A stretch of 64,000 bases of DNA, taken from the NCBI RefSeq assembly GCF_010994755.1, contig NZ_WHSB02000007.1, positions 291,219 through 355,218 on the forward strand, written 5' to 3'. Positions 52,742 through 61,865 of the stretch are shown here, piece after piece. The notes below the pieces were generated by a model that saw only the letters and a program-made list of their open reading frames with translations, was not told the DNA's origin and searched no databases. The position numbers and the translations under genes are program-made. Numbering within the stretch: position 1 is the first letter of the stretch; the number at the start of each line of letters is the position of its first letter. This DNA is from Shinella lacus. GTDB lineage: Bacteria > Pseudomonadota > Alphaproteobacteria > Rhizobiales > Rhizobiaceae.

Positions 52742-53245
52742 TCAGTTGGTGGCCCGCTCGATCTTGATGTCGCCGAGATCGTCGATCAGCACTGTCCAGC
52801 TTTCCGGCTCGGCGGCCTTCGGGTCGGTCTTCAGGTAGACGGTGGCGAAGAGGCCCGGCTGGGTGGTGATCCCCGTGGAATTTTCCGGCCGGATGTCCGT
52901 CACATAGGGCTTCATCGCGGAAAATTCCTCCAGCACCGTCGAGGATGCGATCTTCGGGCCCACAGCGGTCGCCTCGATCTGCTGGAGATGAACCTCGGCC
53001 GTGCCGTCCGGCTGGCGCACGGCGATCAGCTTGTAATAGCCGCGGCGCATCTCGGCCGGTTTGGCCGCAGCGGCGGTTTCCTGCTTGGCGGCGTCCTCGC
53101 CCGCATCCTCGACCGGCTCTTCCCAGAATCCGGTGCTGACGACAAAGGTGATGGTTTCCGCGACCGGCGGCTCGCCTTCGGCCCAGGCGGGCGCTCCGGC
53201 GAGAAACAGCAGGGTGAGGGCGGTGGCAAGTGCGTGCCGCGTCAT
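52742..53245 (-). CDS. Conserved hypothetical secreted protein
   Basis: A 167-residue protein with a signal peptide (MTRHALATALTLLFLAGAPAWA). The mature part starts with ETITFVVSTGFWEEP, has an Ala/Glu/Lys-rich linker (about residues 45-62), then YYKLIAVRQPDGTAEVHLQQI and ends ESWTVLIDDLGDIKIERATN. I do not recognise the family; predicted mostly beta. Periplasmic or surface. Starts 34 bp after the NAD kinase stop, so perhaps co-transcribed. Confidence 0.75.
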   Translation of the reverse strand: MTRHALATALTLLFLAGAPAWAEGEPPVAETITFVVSTGFWEEPVEDAGEDAAKQETAAAAKPAEMRRGYYKLIAVRQPDGTAEVHLQQIEATAVGPKIASSTVLEEFSAMKPYVTDIRPENSTGITTQPGLFATVYLKTDPKAAEPESWTVLIDDLGDIKIERATN

Positions 53246-53279
53246 GGCAAAACTCCTGTCCCGAAGTTGGGTGACAGTG

Positions 53280-54053
53280 TCAATAATCGAACTGTTCGGC
53301 AAGAATCCGGTCGGACCAGGAATGATCCGGATCGGAGAGGATGCGCGCGGAAAGACCGGCCGATTCGGCGATGCGCACCGAGGTCACGGATTTCACCTCG
53401 GTATTGTCGGCCACCGCATTGACCGGCCGCTTCTCCGCCTCCAGCACCTGGATGTCGACCGTCACCTTGTTCGGCAGCAGCGCACCGCGCCAGCGGCGGG
53501 GCCGGAAGGGGCTGACGGGCGTGAGCGCCAGCAGCGGCGCCTCCAGCGGCAGGATGGGGCCATGGGCGGACAGGTTATAGGCCGTCGAGCCGGCTGGCGT
53601 CGCCAGCAGCAGCCCGTCGCAGATTAACTCCTCCAGCCGCACCCGCCCATCGACGCTGACCCGCAGCTTCGCCGCCTGGTAGGACTGGCGAAACAGGTAG
53701 ACCTCGTTGATCGCCAGCGCCCGGCGCTCCAGGCCGCTCGCATCGTTGGTGATCATCTCCAGCGGCCGGAAGGCATTTTCCGCCGCACCCTCGATACGGT
53801 CCAGCAGGTCCTTCGGGTCGTAGCGGTTCATCAGGAAGCCGATGGAGCCGCGGTTCATGCCATAGACCCGCTTGCCGGTGTTCATCGTGGTGTGCAGCGT
53901 CTGCAGCATGAAGCCGTCGCCGCCGAGCGCCACAATGACATCGGACTCCTCCGGATCGGCATTGCCATAGATCGACGCCAGCTCATCGCGCGCTTCCTGC
54001 GCTTCGGGCGCCTGCGAGGCGACGAAGGAGAGGGAATTGAAATTACGCGCCAT
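53280..54053 (-). CDS. nadK: NAD kinase
   Basis: A 257-residue enzyme making NADP from NAD. GGDG (44-47, VIVALGGDGFMLQTLH), GMNRGSIGFLMN, NDASGLERRALAINEVYL, and the substrate loop CDGLLLATPAGSTAYNLSAHGPI. The ATG at 54051-54053 (MARNFNSLSFVAS) matches the family start. Confidence 0.95.
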   Translation of the reverse strand: MARNFNSLSFVASQAPEAQEARDELASIYGNADPEESDVIVALGGDGFMLQTLHTTMNTGKRVYGMNRGSIGFLMNRYDPKDLLDRIEGAAENAFRPLEMITNDASGLERRALAINEVYLFRQSYQAAKLRVSVDGRVRLEELICDGLLLATPAGSTAYNLSAHGPILPLEAPLLALTPVSPFRPRRWRGALLPNKVTVDIQVLEAEKRPVNAVADNTEVKSVTSVRIAESAGLSARILSDPDHSWSDRILAEQFDY

Positions 54054-54179
54054 GCCGCCGATCCGCATCCTTTAGAGAAGCCCTGAGCGCGCCAGGCGCG
54101 CAGGGCCGGTCTTTGTCGCATGCCTTTACGGCATGCGCATCTGAAAAATATGACAGTGTCGCTGTAACGGGCGTGGACG

Positions 54180-54374
54180 TCAGGCCTTGGGCGCTCCGGC
54201 CCGCGCTTCCATCGCCTTGAGCGTGGCCTGGCCGGCGGCGGCCGCCAGCATCGGATTGGCGAACGGACCCTTGACCGGATAGGTGACGCCGCGGAAGGTG
54301 AGCGTGAAGAAGTACTTTCCGTCGATGCGCTTTTCGACCGTCACCTTCGAAACTGCTTGCCTGCCTGCCGCCAC
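54180..54374 (-). CDS. Small conserved hypothetical protein
   Basis: A 64-residue basic protein (RQAVSKVTVEKRIDGKYFF, RGVTYPVKGPFANPMLAAA). GGAGGT at 54381-54386 is only 1 nt from the ATG at 54380 but 6 nt from the GTG at 54372-54374, so the GTG is the more likely start; the ATG would add two residues. No domain recognised. Upstream of NAD kinase on the same strand. Confidence 0.6.
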   Translation of the reverse strand: MAAGRQAVSKVTVEKRIDGKYFFTLTFRGVTYPVKGPFANPMLAAAAGQATLKAMEARAGAPKA

Positions 54375-54561
54375 GTCCATACCTCCGCAAAATGCTTTCG
54401 CGCCGCTGCCAACCTTGGGCGCACCGGCCTTGTCATGAACGCCTATAGGCCAGTCCGCCCGGCGCGGCAATGCGCCAACACGGCCGACGCTTCCCATGTT
54501 GCAGGGGAGCCGAGCTCACTTCTAGAATGGAAAACAGGTTGAAACCCCGGCAGACCAAGAC

Positions 54562-54966
54562 ATGATCGGCCTTACCGTCCCCCTCGATGATATCCGCGCG
54601 CTGGAGGAAGCGCTCCACCGTCCAGAGGTGCGCTGCTCGCGCGAAGCGGTCGAAACCCTGCTGGCCGAGGGCTTCGTCGAATTCGGCAGTTCCGGAACGA
54701 TCTATCGCCGGGAGGAAACGATCGCCCTTCTTGCCGAGGAAGGGGACGAGACGGATGACGGCGCGCTCGAAGCCGGAGACTATTGTCTGAAGCCTATCTC
54801 CGGCGATGCCGTCCTGTTGACCTATCGAACGTGCCGCACCCGCAGGGACGGATCGCAGCGGCACGTTCTCAGAAGCTCCATCTGGAAGCACGACGGCCAT
54901 CGATGGCAGATGATGTTCCACCAGGGCACGGTGGCGCGGAGCGCCGCAAGCGGACCTGACCCGTAA
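54562..54966 (+). CDS. DUF4440 / NTF2-like protein
   Basis: A 134-residue protein of the cystatin/NTF2-like fold: LEEALHRPEVRCSREAVETLL, LLAEGFVEFGSSGTIYRREE, VLLTYRTCRTRRDGSQRHVLRSSIW and WQMMFHQGTVA. This matches the DUF4440 pattern. Often small-molecule-binding or enzyme-like, but activity cannot be predicted. Starts the more accessory stretch that ends at tRNA-Thr. Confidence 0.82.
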   Translation: MIGLTVPLDDIRALEEALHRPEVRCSREAVETLLAEGFVEFGSSGTIYRREETIALLAEEGDETDDGALEAGDYCLKPISGDAVLLTYRTCRTRRDGSQRHVLRSSIWKHDGHRWQMMFHQGTVARSAASGPDP

Positions 54967-54970
54967 AGCG

Positions 54971-55462
54971 TCAGCCGAATGCCGCTTGAACCTTGGGGTT
55001 CGGGTGATTCTGGAGCCGCAGGGCGGCAAAGGGATTTGGGCCTTTATACAGGATGTCGATTTGCGAATAGGTGATGTTGTCGAAGTAGATCAGCTCCTTC
55101 ACCCAACTGCCGTTGGATATGTCATCTTCCTTGAAGGAGCTGGCGCCCGGTTGCTTCAGGAATGAGAAGACGAAGCAATGGGTTGCGCTGTTGCGGTATT
55201 TCTCTTCCTCGAAGAAAAGCAGGGTAAAGGCTTCGCTCGGGCAAAATGTCTGCTGGACCGGATTGAGATATATGCCGTTCTTGGCCGCCGGTCCTCTCCG
55301 GTCCTTCTTCGGCGTGGCGTTAATCTTGCCGGCCGTATCGATGCCCGTATGCCCTTCCTGCGATGTAACATGAATGTAGATCGGCTTCCCGTTCCAGCTC
55401 CCCGTATTCAGCCGGGCATCCAGAAGCGTATCCTTCCCTCCCGTCGGTCTCCAATTGCCCAT
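54971..55462 (-). CDS. Hypothetical protein
   Basis: A 163-residue protein of unknown family (MGNWRPTGGKDTLLDARLNT opening; YIHVTSQEGHTGIDTAGKIN; FVFSFLKQPGASSF). No signal peptide, membrane helix or known motif. GC and codon use are lower than in neighbouring core genes, suggesting acquisition. A GGAG-like site (GAGAGCGCG) precedes the ATG. It ends 5 bp from the convergent DUF4440 gene. Confidence 0.65.
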   Translation of the reverse strand: MGNWRPTGGKDTLLDARLNTGSWNGKPIYIHVTSQEGHTGIDTAGKINATPKKDRRGPAAKNGIYLNPVQQTFCPSEAFTLLFFEEEKYRNSATHCFVFSFLKQPGASSFKEDDISNGSWVKELIYFDNITYSQIDILYKGPNPFAALRLQNHPNPKVQAAFG

Positions 55463-55639
55463 CGCGCTCTCCTTTGCGTGGCCTCACACGGATTTCTAGG
55501 TGAGGATGGAGCAGGTGCATAGCGGTGTTGGAAGACAACTTTCAATCATAGTTTCGCCTTTACGTTGCGGGGATCAGGCCAATGGCGCGCCGCATATCCC
55601 GCGGCGCAAAGGCGTGCTGATCGTTCTGGGGGCGCCGGA

Positions 55640-56449
55640 TTAGACGACGAAGGGAAGCAATCCCGAAGAGAGATAAAGGGAAAGGGGAATGGCCAGCGCC
55701 CGCCATCCGTCGAGTTCGTCGGGATCGTATTTTTCCCTGGTGTCCCGCTGCCATGTCACGCCGCGCTTGACGACCTTGGCCGGGACGCCGGCAATGACCG
55801 TTCCGCTTTCGAGGAATGGCTTGGCGACGAAGGACTTGGCGCCCACGACGTTATCCTCGGCGATCTTCGCGCCCTTGCTGACCAGCACGCCGACGCCCAG
55901 CCAGACGTGATCACCGATCTCGATGGGCTGCGATGGGTTGAGGCGCTCGCCGGTTTCGCGGCAAATCAGGGCATGGGCATCGGTCGTGCGGATTTCGACG
56001 TTACGCGAGAACAGGCATGCGCGGCCTATTCGGACATATTGCTCCTCATGACAGAGAATATATGTGTCGCGTGCAACCGTACCGTTGCCGATATCGATCG
56101 ACTTGCCGGTGCCTGTGATCGTCATGTCGCCGCCAATCGCCACCTTGTTGCCGATTGTGATCCGATTGTCTTGGCCGCGCATGGTGATGTGGTCGTTCAG
56201 GTCGACATCCTGCCCAATCGTGATGCGGTGGTTGCGACCCTTGAGGCGGATCGAGCCGCGCACACGCGACCCGGCGCCGATCGTGATCACATGGCCTTCG
56301 CCCGCGATGATCAGCTTGCTTTTAAGGGTCGCTGTTTCGGCAATCTCAAGCGTGACGCCCTCGGGCGGCATTGTCACTTTAGCGGGAGTTGGCACCCGCT
56401 CAGGCGAGGCGGGCGTCACAACCTTGCATGACCTGAAAAACTGAAACAT
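55640..56449 (-). CDS. Hexapeptide-repeat acyltransferase
   Basis: A 269-residue left-handed beta-helix protein of the LpxA/WbbJ superfamily. Many hexapeptide turns are visible (ITIGAGSRVRGSIRLKG, ITIGQDVDLNDHITMRG, ITIGNKVAIGGDMTI), followed by the acetyltransferase-type end IGDHVWLGVGVLVSKGAKIAED and GTVIAGVPAKVVKRG. The ATG at 56447-56449 follows GGAGGGGCG. Likely O-acetylates a sugar or polysaccharide; acceptor unknown. Confidence 0.85.
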   Translation of the reverse strand: MFQFFRSCKVVTPASPERVPTPAKVTMPPEGVTLEIAETATLKSKLIIAGEGHVITIGAGSRVRGSIRLKGRNHRITIGQDVDLNDHITMRGQDNRITIGNKVAIGGDMTITGTGKSIDIGNGTVARDTYILCHEEQYVRIGRACLFSRNVEIRTTDAHALICRETGERLNPSQPIEIGDHVWLGVGVLVSKGAKIAEDNVVGAKSFVAKPFLESGTVIAGVPAKVVKRGVTWQRDTREKYDPDELDGWRALAIPLSLYLSSGLLPFVV

Positions 56450-56546
56450 CGCCCCTCCGTCCAGAGAAGGAGAGCCTAGACAATTTAAAGGTGCTTTGGA
56501 AGGGGAGCCGCTTTCGGCATCGTGACGGCATCCTTTGAAGAGGCCG

Positions 56547-58688
56547 TCAATCCGAAACCTTGAATGCCAGACTTTGCGCCATCGCACTGCTGCGGCCGGC
56601 GTCATCCAGACGGGCGAGCGCTGCAGCTACCAGATCCGCGCCCTTCGGAGGCACCCACCAAACGTCCCCGGTTGCGAATTGCGGGCCGAGAAGCGCTCCG
56701 TTCGCCGAGAAAACAGCGGGATAGATAAAACCGTCTGTGGTGCCATCAAGCCCACCGACGTGCTCGCCGGTGTCGGCGGAATAGAATTCGATCCTGTTCC
56801 CTTCGCCTGCGAAGAACCTGCTCCCGTCGGGTGAGTAGGACGTCGAGAACATGATTGCCGGCACGCGCTCTCCGACGAGTTTGCCAGTCTCCGTGTTGAG
56901 AAGGACGCGGCTATAAATGCTGTCCGTGTAGTGCTGGGCAACAATTCTGTTCGCATCGTCCCGAAACCTAAAATCCCCTAGCTGTTCCTGACCTCCGGTG
57001 GGCAGTTGGCCATATGATACCAATGTGCCCGAATGCAGATCGATCTTGCCGAAGATCATGACCATCGGCTCTTTGCCGTCTATCCTGGTGGTATTGAAGG
57101 TACATAGGAAGGCAATGGCGGAAACGCGAAGGTCGACATTCGCGTCGGCCGCATAGCAGCCATTTTGCGAGAGAGCCGAGTTGCCGGCGAATATGTCCTT
57201 AAACGCAAAACTCTTGCGTTGCTGTCCCGTCTCCGTATCCCAGACCTGAACGGCAGACTGATACGCAAAATCCTTCAGATGAGAGGTGAGGGCAACCAGA
57301 GTTCGGCTGTCCGGGCCGAAGTGCAGTGAGGCGAGTTGGTTGTTCGAGTCGCCAACACCCGGCAGCGTGATCGTTCGCAGAGTGAGTCCCGAAAGGGCGT
57401 CCACGACGATCACCTGACCGGGGCTGACATGGGCCACTATGCGTTGGCCATCCGGGGAGAGCGAAGCGTTGAAGTCCGGACTGTTCTGATTGATAGACGC
57501 GAGATCGGCAATCTTGATGCCCTTGCCCGTATCCCAGAGCGACAGGGTGCGCACCTCGCCCCATGCGCTGCCCACGACACGGTTCGTGATGGGGGAGTAG
57601 CCGCTTGGAGCCCATCCCCCTTCGGTCGGTCCCAACCGGTAGCTCGTCGAACGCGTCGCGGCCACCAGAGCGAGACGCGCTTTGGCAAACCGTGTTTCCG
57701 CATCGGCGGGGAGTGGGAGAGGCAGGCCCTTGAGAGCCTCGGAGATCGCGCCTGGCACGTCGCCGGAGGACAGCAGGCGGTGGGATTCGCCGGCGTGCTT
57801 GTCGGACAGCGTCACCGCTTGCTCTTCCGTCAGTCCGCCGTTCAACATGATCTCGGCCGTCAAAGAAGATTTGATCCAGGGCGTCTGCGACCAGTTCGTC
57901 GCTTCCCCAACGCTCTTGGAGACCTCGCTCAGCGCCCGCTGGACGGAATAACCGGGCTTGCCGACCGAGGCCACAAATGCCTCGGTGAACGGGCTCATGC
58001 TGCCGGTGCCGTCGGTGGCGATAGCGTTGGGAGAGGTCGAGTAGGCGACAAAAATCCCCTTTGCCTGCTGGCGTGCCTGCGTGTCGTTCGAGGTCACTTT
58101 CTTTAGCCCGCGTTCAATGCCACGCCCGGTGGAGACAGACAGTCCCTCTGCGCCCTCGGGCGCGAACGGGTTGTTGCGGCAGGCGTCAAGAAACACCATG
58201 ACAGATGCCGCGTTCTCTTTCACGGCGTCGATGACATCGTCGATATAGACATAGGCGTCCGAAAGCGCGCCGTCCGCGGCCGCATCGGTCGCAATCATGT
58301 AGTTGCGGTCGTCGACTTGGATGCCGTGACCGGAATAATAGATGATGGCGATAGCGTCTTCAGAGATTGCCGTTTTCGCACGCGCGATGCAGTCCCGCAT
58401 GACACTTCCCGTGCCGTCCGCCAATGCGAAGATGGAAAAACCGAGCTTGTGAAGTGCCGAGACGACACCGTTTGCGTCGTTGCCAGGGTTTCTGAGCGCC
58501 GGTATCCCGCCTGTATAGGCCGAATTGCCGATCACGAGCGCAACACGCTTTGGCTCTACGCCCGCGGAGGCCGGAATTTCCGTGCAGGTGTCGGCGACAA
58601 GCACCGGAAGATCGGCCGCCGCACTGGCACTTGGCCATGAGAGAAGGACAAGGAAGCCGATTGAACTGACAAGGCCGCTCTTCGCCAT
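56547..58688 (-). CDS. Secreted caspase-family protein with C-terminal beta-propeller-like region
   Basis: A 713-residue protein. Signal peptide (SGLVSSIGFLVLLSWPSASAA), then a caspase/metacaspase p20 domain: RVALVIGNSAYTG, the catalytic His121 in IIYYSGHGIQVDD and Cys170 in VFLDACRNNPFAP. After a linker, repeated SPDG-type turns (LSPDGQRIVAHVS, FGPDSRTLVALTS, YSPDGSRFFAGEG) point to a WD40/TolB-like propeller from about residue 330 to the end. Exported, so not an intracellular death effector of the usual kind. Start at the ATG after GGAGGAG. Target unknown. Confidence 0.88.
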   Translation of the reverse strand: MAKSGLVSSIGFLVLLSWPSASAAADLPVLVADTCTEIPASAGVEPKRVALVIGNSAYTGGIPALRNPGNDANGVVSALHKLGFSIFALADGTGSVMRDCIARAKTAISEDAIAIIYYSGHGIQVDDRNYMIATDAAADGALSDAYVYIDDVIDAVKENAASVMVFLDACRNNPFAPEGAEGLSVSTGRGIERGLKKVTSNDTQARQQAKGIFVAYSTSPNAIATDGTGSMSPFTEAFVASVGKPGYSVQRALSEVSKSVGEATNWSQTPWIKSSLTAEIMLNGGLTEEQAVTLSDKHAGESHRLLSSGDVPGAISEALKGLPLPLPADAETRFAKARLALVAATRSTSYRLGPTEGGWAPSGYSPITNRVVGSAWGEVRTLSLWDTGKGIKIADLASINQNSPDFNASLSPDGQRIVAHVSPGQVIVVDALSGLTLRTITLPGVGDSNNQLASLHFGPDSRTLVALTSHLKDFAYQSAVQVWDTETGQQRKSFAFKDIFAGNSALSQNGCYAADANVDLRVSAIAFLCTFNTTRIDGKEPMVMIFGKIDLHSGTLVSYGQLPTGGQEQLGDFRFRDDANRIVAQHYTDSIYSRVLLNTETGKLVGERVPAIMFSTSYSPDGSRFFAGEGNRIEFYSADTGEHVGGLDGTTDGFIYPAVFSANGALLGPQFATGDVWWVPPKGADLVAAALARLDDAGRSSAMAQSLAFKVSD

Positions 58689-59087
58689 TACGTGCACTCC
58701 TCCGGTTTCGTTTGCCGCCATTGGCAAGCTGCGGTGCAGCGCCGTCGTTTGGCCATCGGGACGCTGAGCATGCCGAGGCCGAGGGCCTCTTTTCGCATAA
58801 GATTTGAGGAACGGCTTACAGGTTACGCTGTGCCTTGGCGTACTTCGCAATCAACTGGTTCGGGTCAATCCACGATGATCGATCTGACTTCAGGATAATG
58901 CGTTCCTTTTGCGCGGCAAGCTCACTATTTGAGGTAGTGTCTACCTCAGGAGGCTCTGTTTTCGCGCAACGCTTTGGGCAACACGCACGGCAGATTGCCG
59001 ACGATCATCAATCGCCGGTTCATCACGAGTGCCGCAAAGCGAAAGGTTTTTCACGCCAATTCAACGGCTAAGTGCTTGGAGAATAAG
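58689..59087. other. Gene-free region between caspase gene and tRNA-Thr
   Basis: About 400 bp with no convincing gene. It contains one perfect inverted repeat, TGAGGTAG-TGT-CTACCTCA at 58930-58948, which could be an operator. No copy of the tRNA-Thr 3' end that would mark an island boundary was noticed. Confidence 0.5.
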
Positions 59088-59163
<76 letters not shown>

Positions 59164-59217
59164 ACGCTGCGAGGGAGTTAGCATATTTTCCGCGGCTGTA
59201 AAGCGAAAAGGCCGGGG

Positions 59218-60165
59218 TCAGATCGACCAGTTGCTGTCGGTGGCGGCTCTTGGCACGATTTCCTGGCAGCGCAGCATGGAGCGGGGCAGGTTTTCCGCGA
59301 GGTGGTCGATGAGCGCGCGCACGGCCGGCAGCATGCCGTGGCGGGAGGTGAAGACGGCGTGCACGGTCGATTCGGCGCTCGACCACTCTGGCAGCACTGG
59401 CGTCAGCACGCCGCTGCGAAAACCGCGCTCCACCAGCATATCCGGCAGCATGCCGAGACCGACGCCCTCGATCGTCGCGCGCTCCAGCACGCTGAAATCC
59501 GAGCAGAGCAGCACCGGCGAATGGGAGATGTCGCGCACGTCGCCGTTCGCATGGATGAGCGTCCAGATGGCGCGCGGCGAGTTCTCCTGCATGGATAGCG
59601 TCGGCACGCGGGCGATCGTGTCGAAATCGATCGGTCCGTGGCGCTCCAGGAACCGCGGGCTCGCCGCGAGATAACGCCGCGTGCCGCCGAAACGGCGCAC
59701 CACCAGCGACTGGTCGGTGTCGTAACCATCGCGCACGCGCAGTGCGACGTCGATGCGCTCCTCGATGAGATCGACCGGGCGGCCGGTGGTGAGGATGGAG
59801 AGGCGCACCTGCGGATAGCGTTTCATGAAACTTGGCAGCACGTCGGCGACCATTGGCGCGAAGCCCGGCGGCATCGACATGCGCACGGTGCCGGCCGGCT
59901 CCGCCTTGGCGACAGCGACGACGGCCTCGGCCGCCTCGACGCCGGACAGCACCGCCTCGCAGCGCTCGTAGAAGGATTGGCCGACATCGGTGATGCTGAG
60001 CTTGCGGGTGGAGCGTTCGATGAGGCGCACGCCGAGCTGCTCCTCAAGGGCCGCGATGCGCTTGCTGATCTTCGACTTCGGCACGGAGAGCGCGTTCGCC
60101 GCCGCGGTAAAACCCTTGTGCCGCACGACGGCGGCGTAGAGCGCGAGGTCGTTCAGATCCTGCAT
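59218..60165 (-). CDS. LysR family transcriptional regulator
   Basis: A 315-residue LysR protein. N-terminal winged helix: LALYAAVVRHKGFTAAANAL, VPKSKISKRIAALEEQLGVRLIER, LSITDVGQSFYERC. The rest is the periplasmic-binding-protein-like effector domain. Divergent from azoR with about 130 bp between starts; the layout implies it controls azoR and itself. The shared region has TTTC-N6-GAAA (within GTTTCCTATTTGAAAC) as a possible site. Confidence 0.92.
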   Translation of the reverse strand: MQDLNDLALYAAVVRHKGFTAAANALSVPKSKISKRIAALEEQLGVRLIERSTRKLSITDVGQSFYERCEAVLSGVEAAEAVVAVAKAEPAGTVRMSMPPGFAPMVADVLPSFMKRYPQVRLSILTTGRPVDLIEERIDVALRVRDGYDTDQSLVVRRFGGTRRYLAASPRFLERHGPIDFDTIARVPTLSMQENSPRAIWTLIHANGDVRDISHSPVLLCSDFSVLERATIEGVGLGMLPDMLVERGFRSGVLTPVLPEWSSAESTVHAVFTSRHGMLPAVRALIDHLAENLPRSMLRCQEIVPRAATDSNWSI

Positions 60166-60296
60166 GGTACCATCTCCAGTGATTGCACCTATTATTGTTT
60201 CCTATTTGAAACGGTCAATTGGATTTTTGCCGTCTAATCACGCGATTGTTTTCAGAACATATGTTTTGCACCCAAACCGAACAGAGGTGCTGAACA

Positions 60297-60920
60297 ATGA
60301 ACGTCCTCCATATCGACTCCGGCATTCTCGGAGACCATTCCGTATCCCGCCGCCTGACCGCCGCCGTTGCAGCCCAGATCAAGGCCGAGCAGGCGGATGC
60401 CGCCACCACCTATCGCGACCTCGTCGCCAATCCGCTGCCGCATCTTTCCGGCGCCCACCTGATGGCCGCCAGCGCTAAGCCGGAAGACGTCGACGCCCAG
60501 ATCGCCGCGGACGTCGCCGAGAGCGCTGCCGTGCTCGAAGAATTCCTCGCCGCCGACACGATCGTCCTCGGCGTGCCGATGTACAATTTCTCGCTGCCGA
60601 GCCAGCTCAAGGCCTGGATCGACCGCATCGCCGTCTCAGGAAAGACCTTCAGCTATAGCGCAGAGGGCCCGAAGGGCCTTGCGGGGGGCAAGAAAGTGAT
60701 CATCGTCTCCACGCGCGGCGGGCACTACAGCGCCGGCCCGGCGGCCGTGATGGACCACCAGGAAAGCTACCTGAAGACCGTGCTCGGCTTCCTCGGCGTC
60801 ACCGATATTGAGATCGTTCGCGCCGAAGGCCTTAACCTCAGCCCCGATTCGAAGATCGAAGCGATTTCCGAAGCCGAACGCACCATTTCGGGCGGCGTCA
60901 AGCTGCGGCTCGTCGGCTAA
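60297..60920 (+). CDS. azoR: FMN-dependent NADH-azoreductase
   Basis: A 207-residue flavodoxin-like quinone/azo reductase. Landmarks: VLHIDSGILGDHSVSRRLT (FMN phosphate loop), VLGVPMYNFSLPSQLKAWIDRIA, STRGGHY, and the C-terminal ISEAERTISG region. Reduces quinones in two-electron steps and azo dyes incidentally; probably protects against electrophiles. Regulated by the divergent LysR (inference). Confidence 0.93.
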   Translation: MNVLHIDSGILGDHSVSRRLTAAVAAQIKAEQADAATTYRDLVANPLPHLSGAHLMAASAKPEDVDAQIAADVAESAAVLEEFLAADTIVLGVPMYNFSLPSQLKAWIDRIAVSGKTFSYSAEGPKGLAGGKKVIIVSTRGGHYSAGPAAVMDHQESYLKTVLGFLGVTDIEIVRAEGLNLSPDSKIEAISEAERTISGGVKLRLVG

Positions 60921-60938
60921 GCGCCACGCTTCCCATGC

Positions 60939-60974
60939 AAAAGGCCCGCCGGTGGAAACCGGCGGGCCTTTTTT
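60939..60974. terminator. Bidirectional terminator between azoR and rlmB
   Basis: A perfect stem, 60939-60953 with 60958-60972 (GGCCCGCCGGT core), flanked by A run on one side and T run on the other. It can end both the plus-strand azoR and the minus-strand rlmB transcripts. Confidence 0.9.
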
Positions 60975-60989
60975 GTGCCGGATGATCGC

Positions 60990-61865
60990 TTAGCTGAGGA
61001 GATGGCGCTGCGTGGCGTAGAGCGCGATCGCGGCCGCGTTCGAGACGTTGAGCGATTTGATCGCGCCGGGCATGTCGAGGCGGGCGAGCACCTTGCAGGT
61101 AGCGCGCGTCTTCTGGCGCAGTCCCTTGCCCTCCGAGCCCATGACCAGCGCGATGCGCTCGCCGGACAATGCGCCTTCAAGCGGTTCCGGCCCTTCCGAA
61201 TCGAGGCCGATCGTCAGGAAGCCGAGCTTGTGTAGCTCCTCCAGCGCATCGGCCAGGTTGGTGACCTGGATATAGGGAATGAGTTCCAGCGCGCCGGACG
61301 CCGTCTTGGCCAGCACGCCCGATTCGGTCGGCGAATGGCGCTGCGTCGTGATGACGGCGCCGGCATCGAAGGCGACGGCGGAGCGCATGATGGCGCCGAC
61401 ATTGTGCGGGTCTGTCACCTGGTCGAGCACCAGCAGCAGCGGGCTGTCCTTCAGCGCCTCCAGCCGGCGCGCCGGCAGCGGCCGTGTTTCCAGCATCACG
61501 CCCTGGTGGATGGCTTCCGGGCCGAGCACCTTGTCGAGATCGGAGGGAAGCACGGTCTCGACCGGGTAGGGCAGGGTGGAGAAATCCCGCAGCTCCAGCC
61601 GCTGGGCGGCGTTCAGGCTCACCGAAAGCTTGATGATCTTCCGCTCGGGATTGTCGAGGGCGGCGCGCACCGTGTGCAGGCCGTAGAGATGGACCTGGTC
61701 GGGGGCGAGCGCCGGTGCCTTCCAGCCGTCGGCGGGCTTGCGGCGGCGGTCGTCCTTCGGCGTCGGGATTTCGCCGCGCTCGCGTCGCTGGTCGCGGTGC
61801 GCCCGGCGCAGATTGGCGTAATGGGTGTCTTTCGCGGACTTGCCGCCGGTATCGTCTTTGCTCAT
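60990..61865 (-). CDS. rlmB: 23S rRNA (guanosine-2'-O-)-methyltransferase RlmB / TrmH family
   Basis: A 291-residue SPOUT methyltransferase. A basic, probably disordered N-terminus (RRAHRDQRRERGEIPTPK) precedes the substrate-binding domain (HLYGLHTVRAALDNPERKI). The knotted SPOUT domain has LDQVTDPHNVGAIMRSA, ALVMGSEGKGLRQKTR and PGAIKSLNVSNAAAIALY. RlmB methylates G2251 in E. coli 23S rRNA. Located beside tRNA-Tyr/Gly and tuf, a conserved rhizobial order. Confidence 0.93.
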   Translation of the reverse strand: MSKDDTGGKSAKDTHYANLRRAHRDQRRERGEIPTPKDDRRRKPADGWKAPALAPDQVHLYGLHTVRAALDNPERKIIKLSVSLNAAQRLELRDFSTLPYPVETVLPSDLDKVLGPEAIHQGVMLETRPLPARRLEALKDSPLLLVLDQVTDPHNVGAIMRSAVAFDAGAVITTQRHSPTESGVLAKTASGALELIPYIQVTNLADALEELHKLGFLTIGLDSEGPEPLEGALSGERIALVMGSEGKGLRQKTRATCKVLARLDMPGAIKSLNVSNAAAIALYATQRHLLS

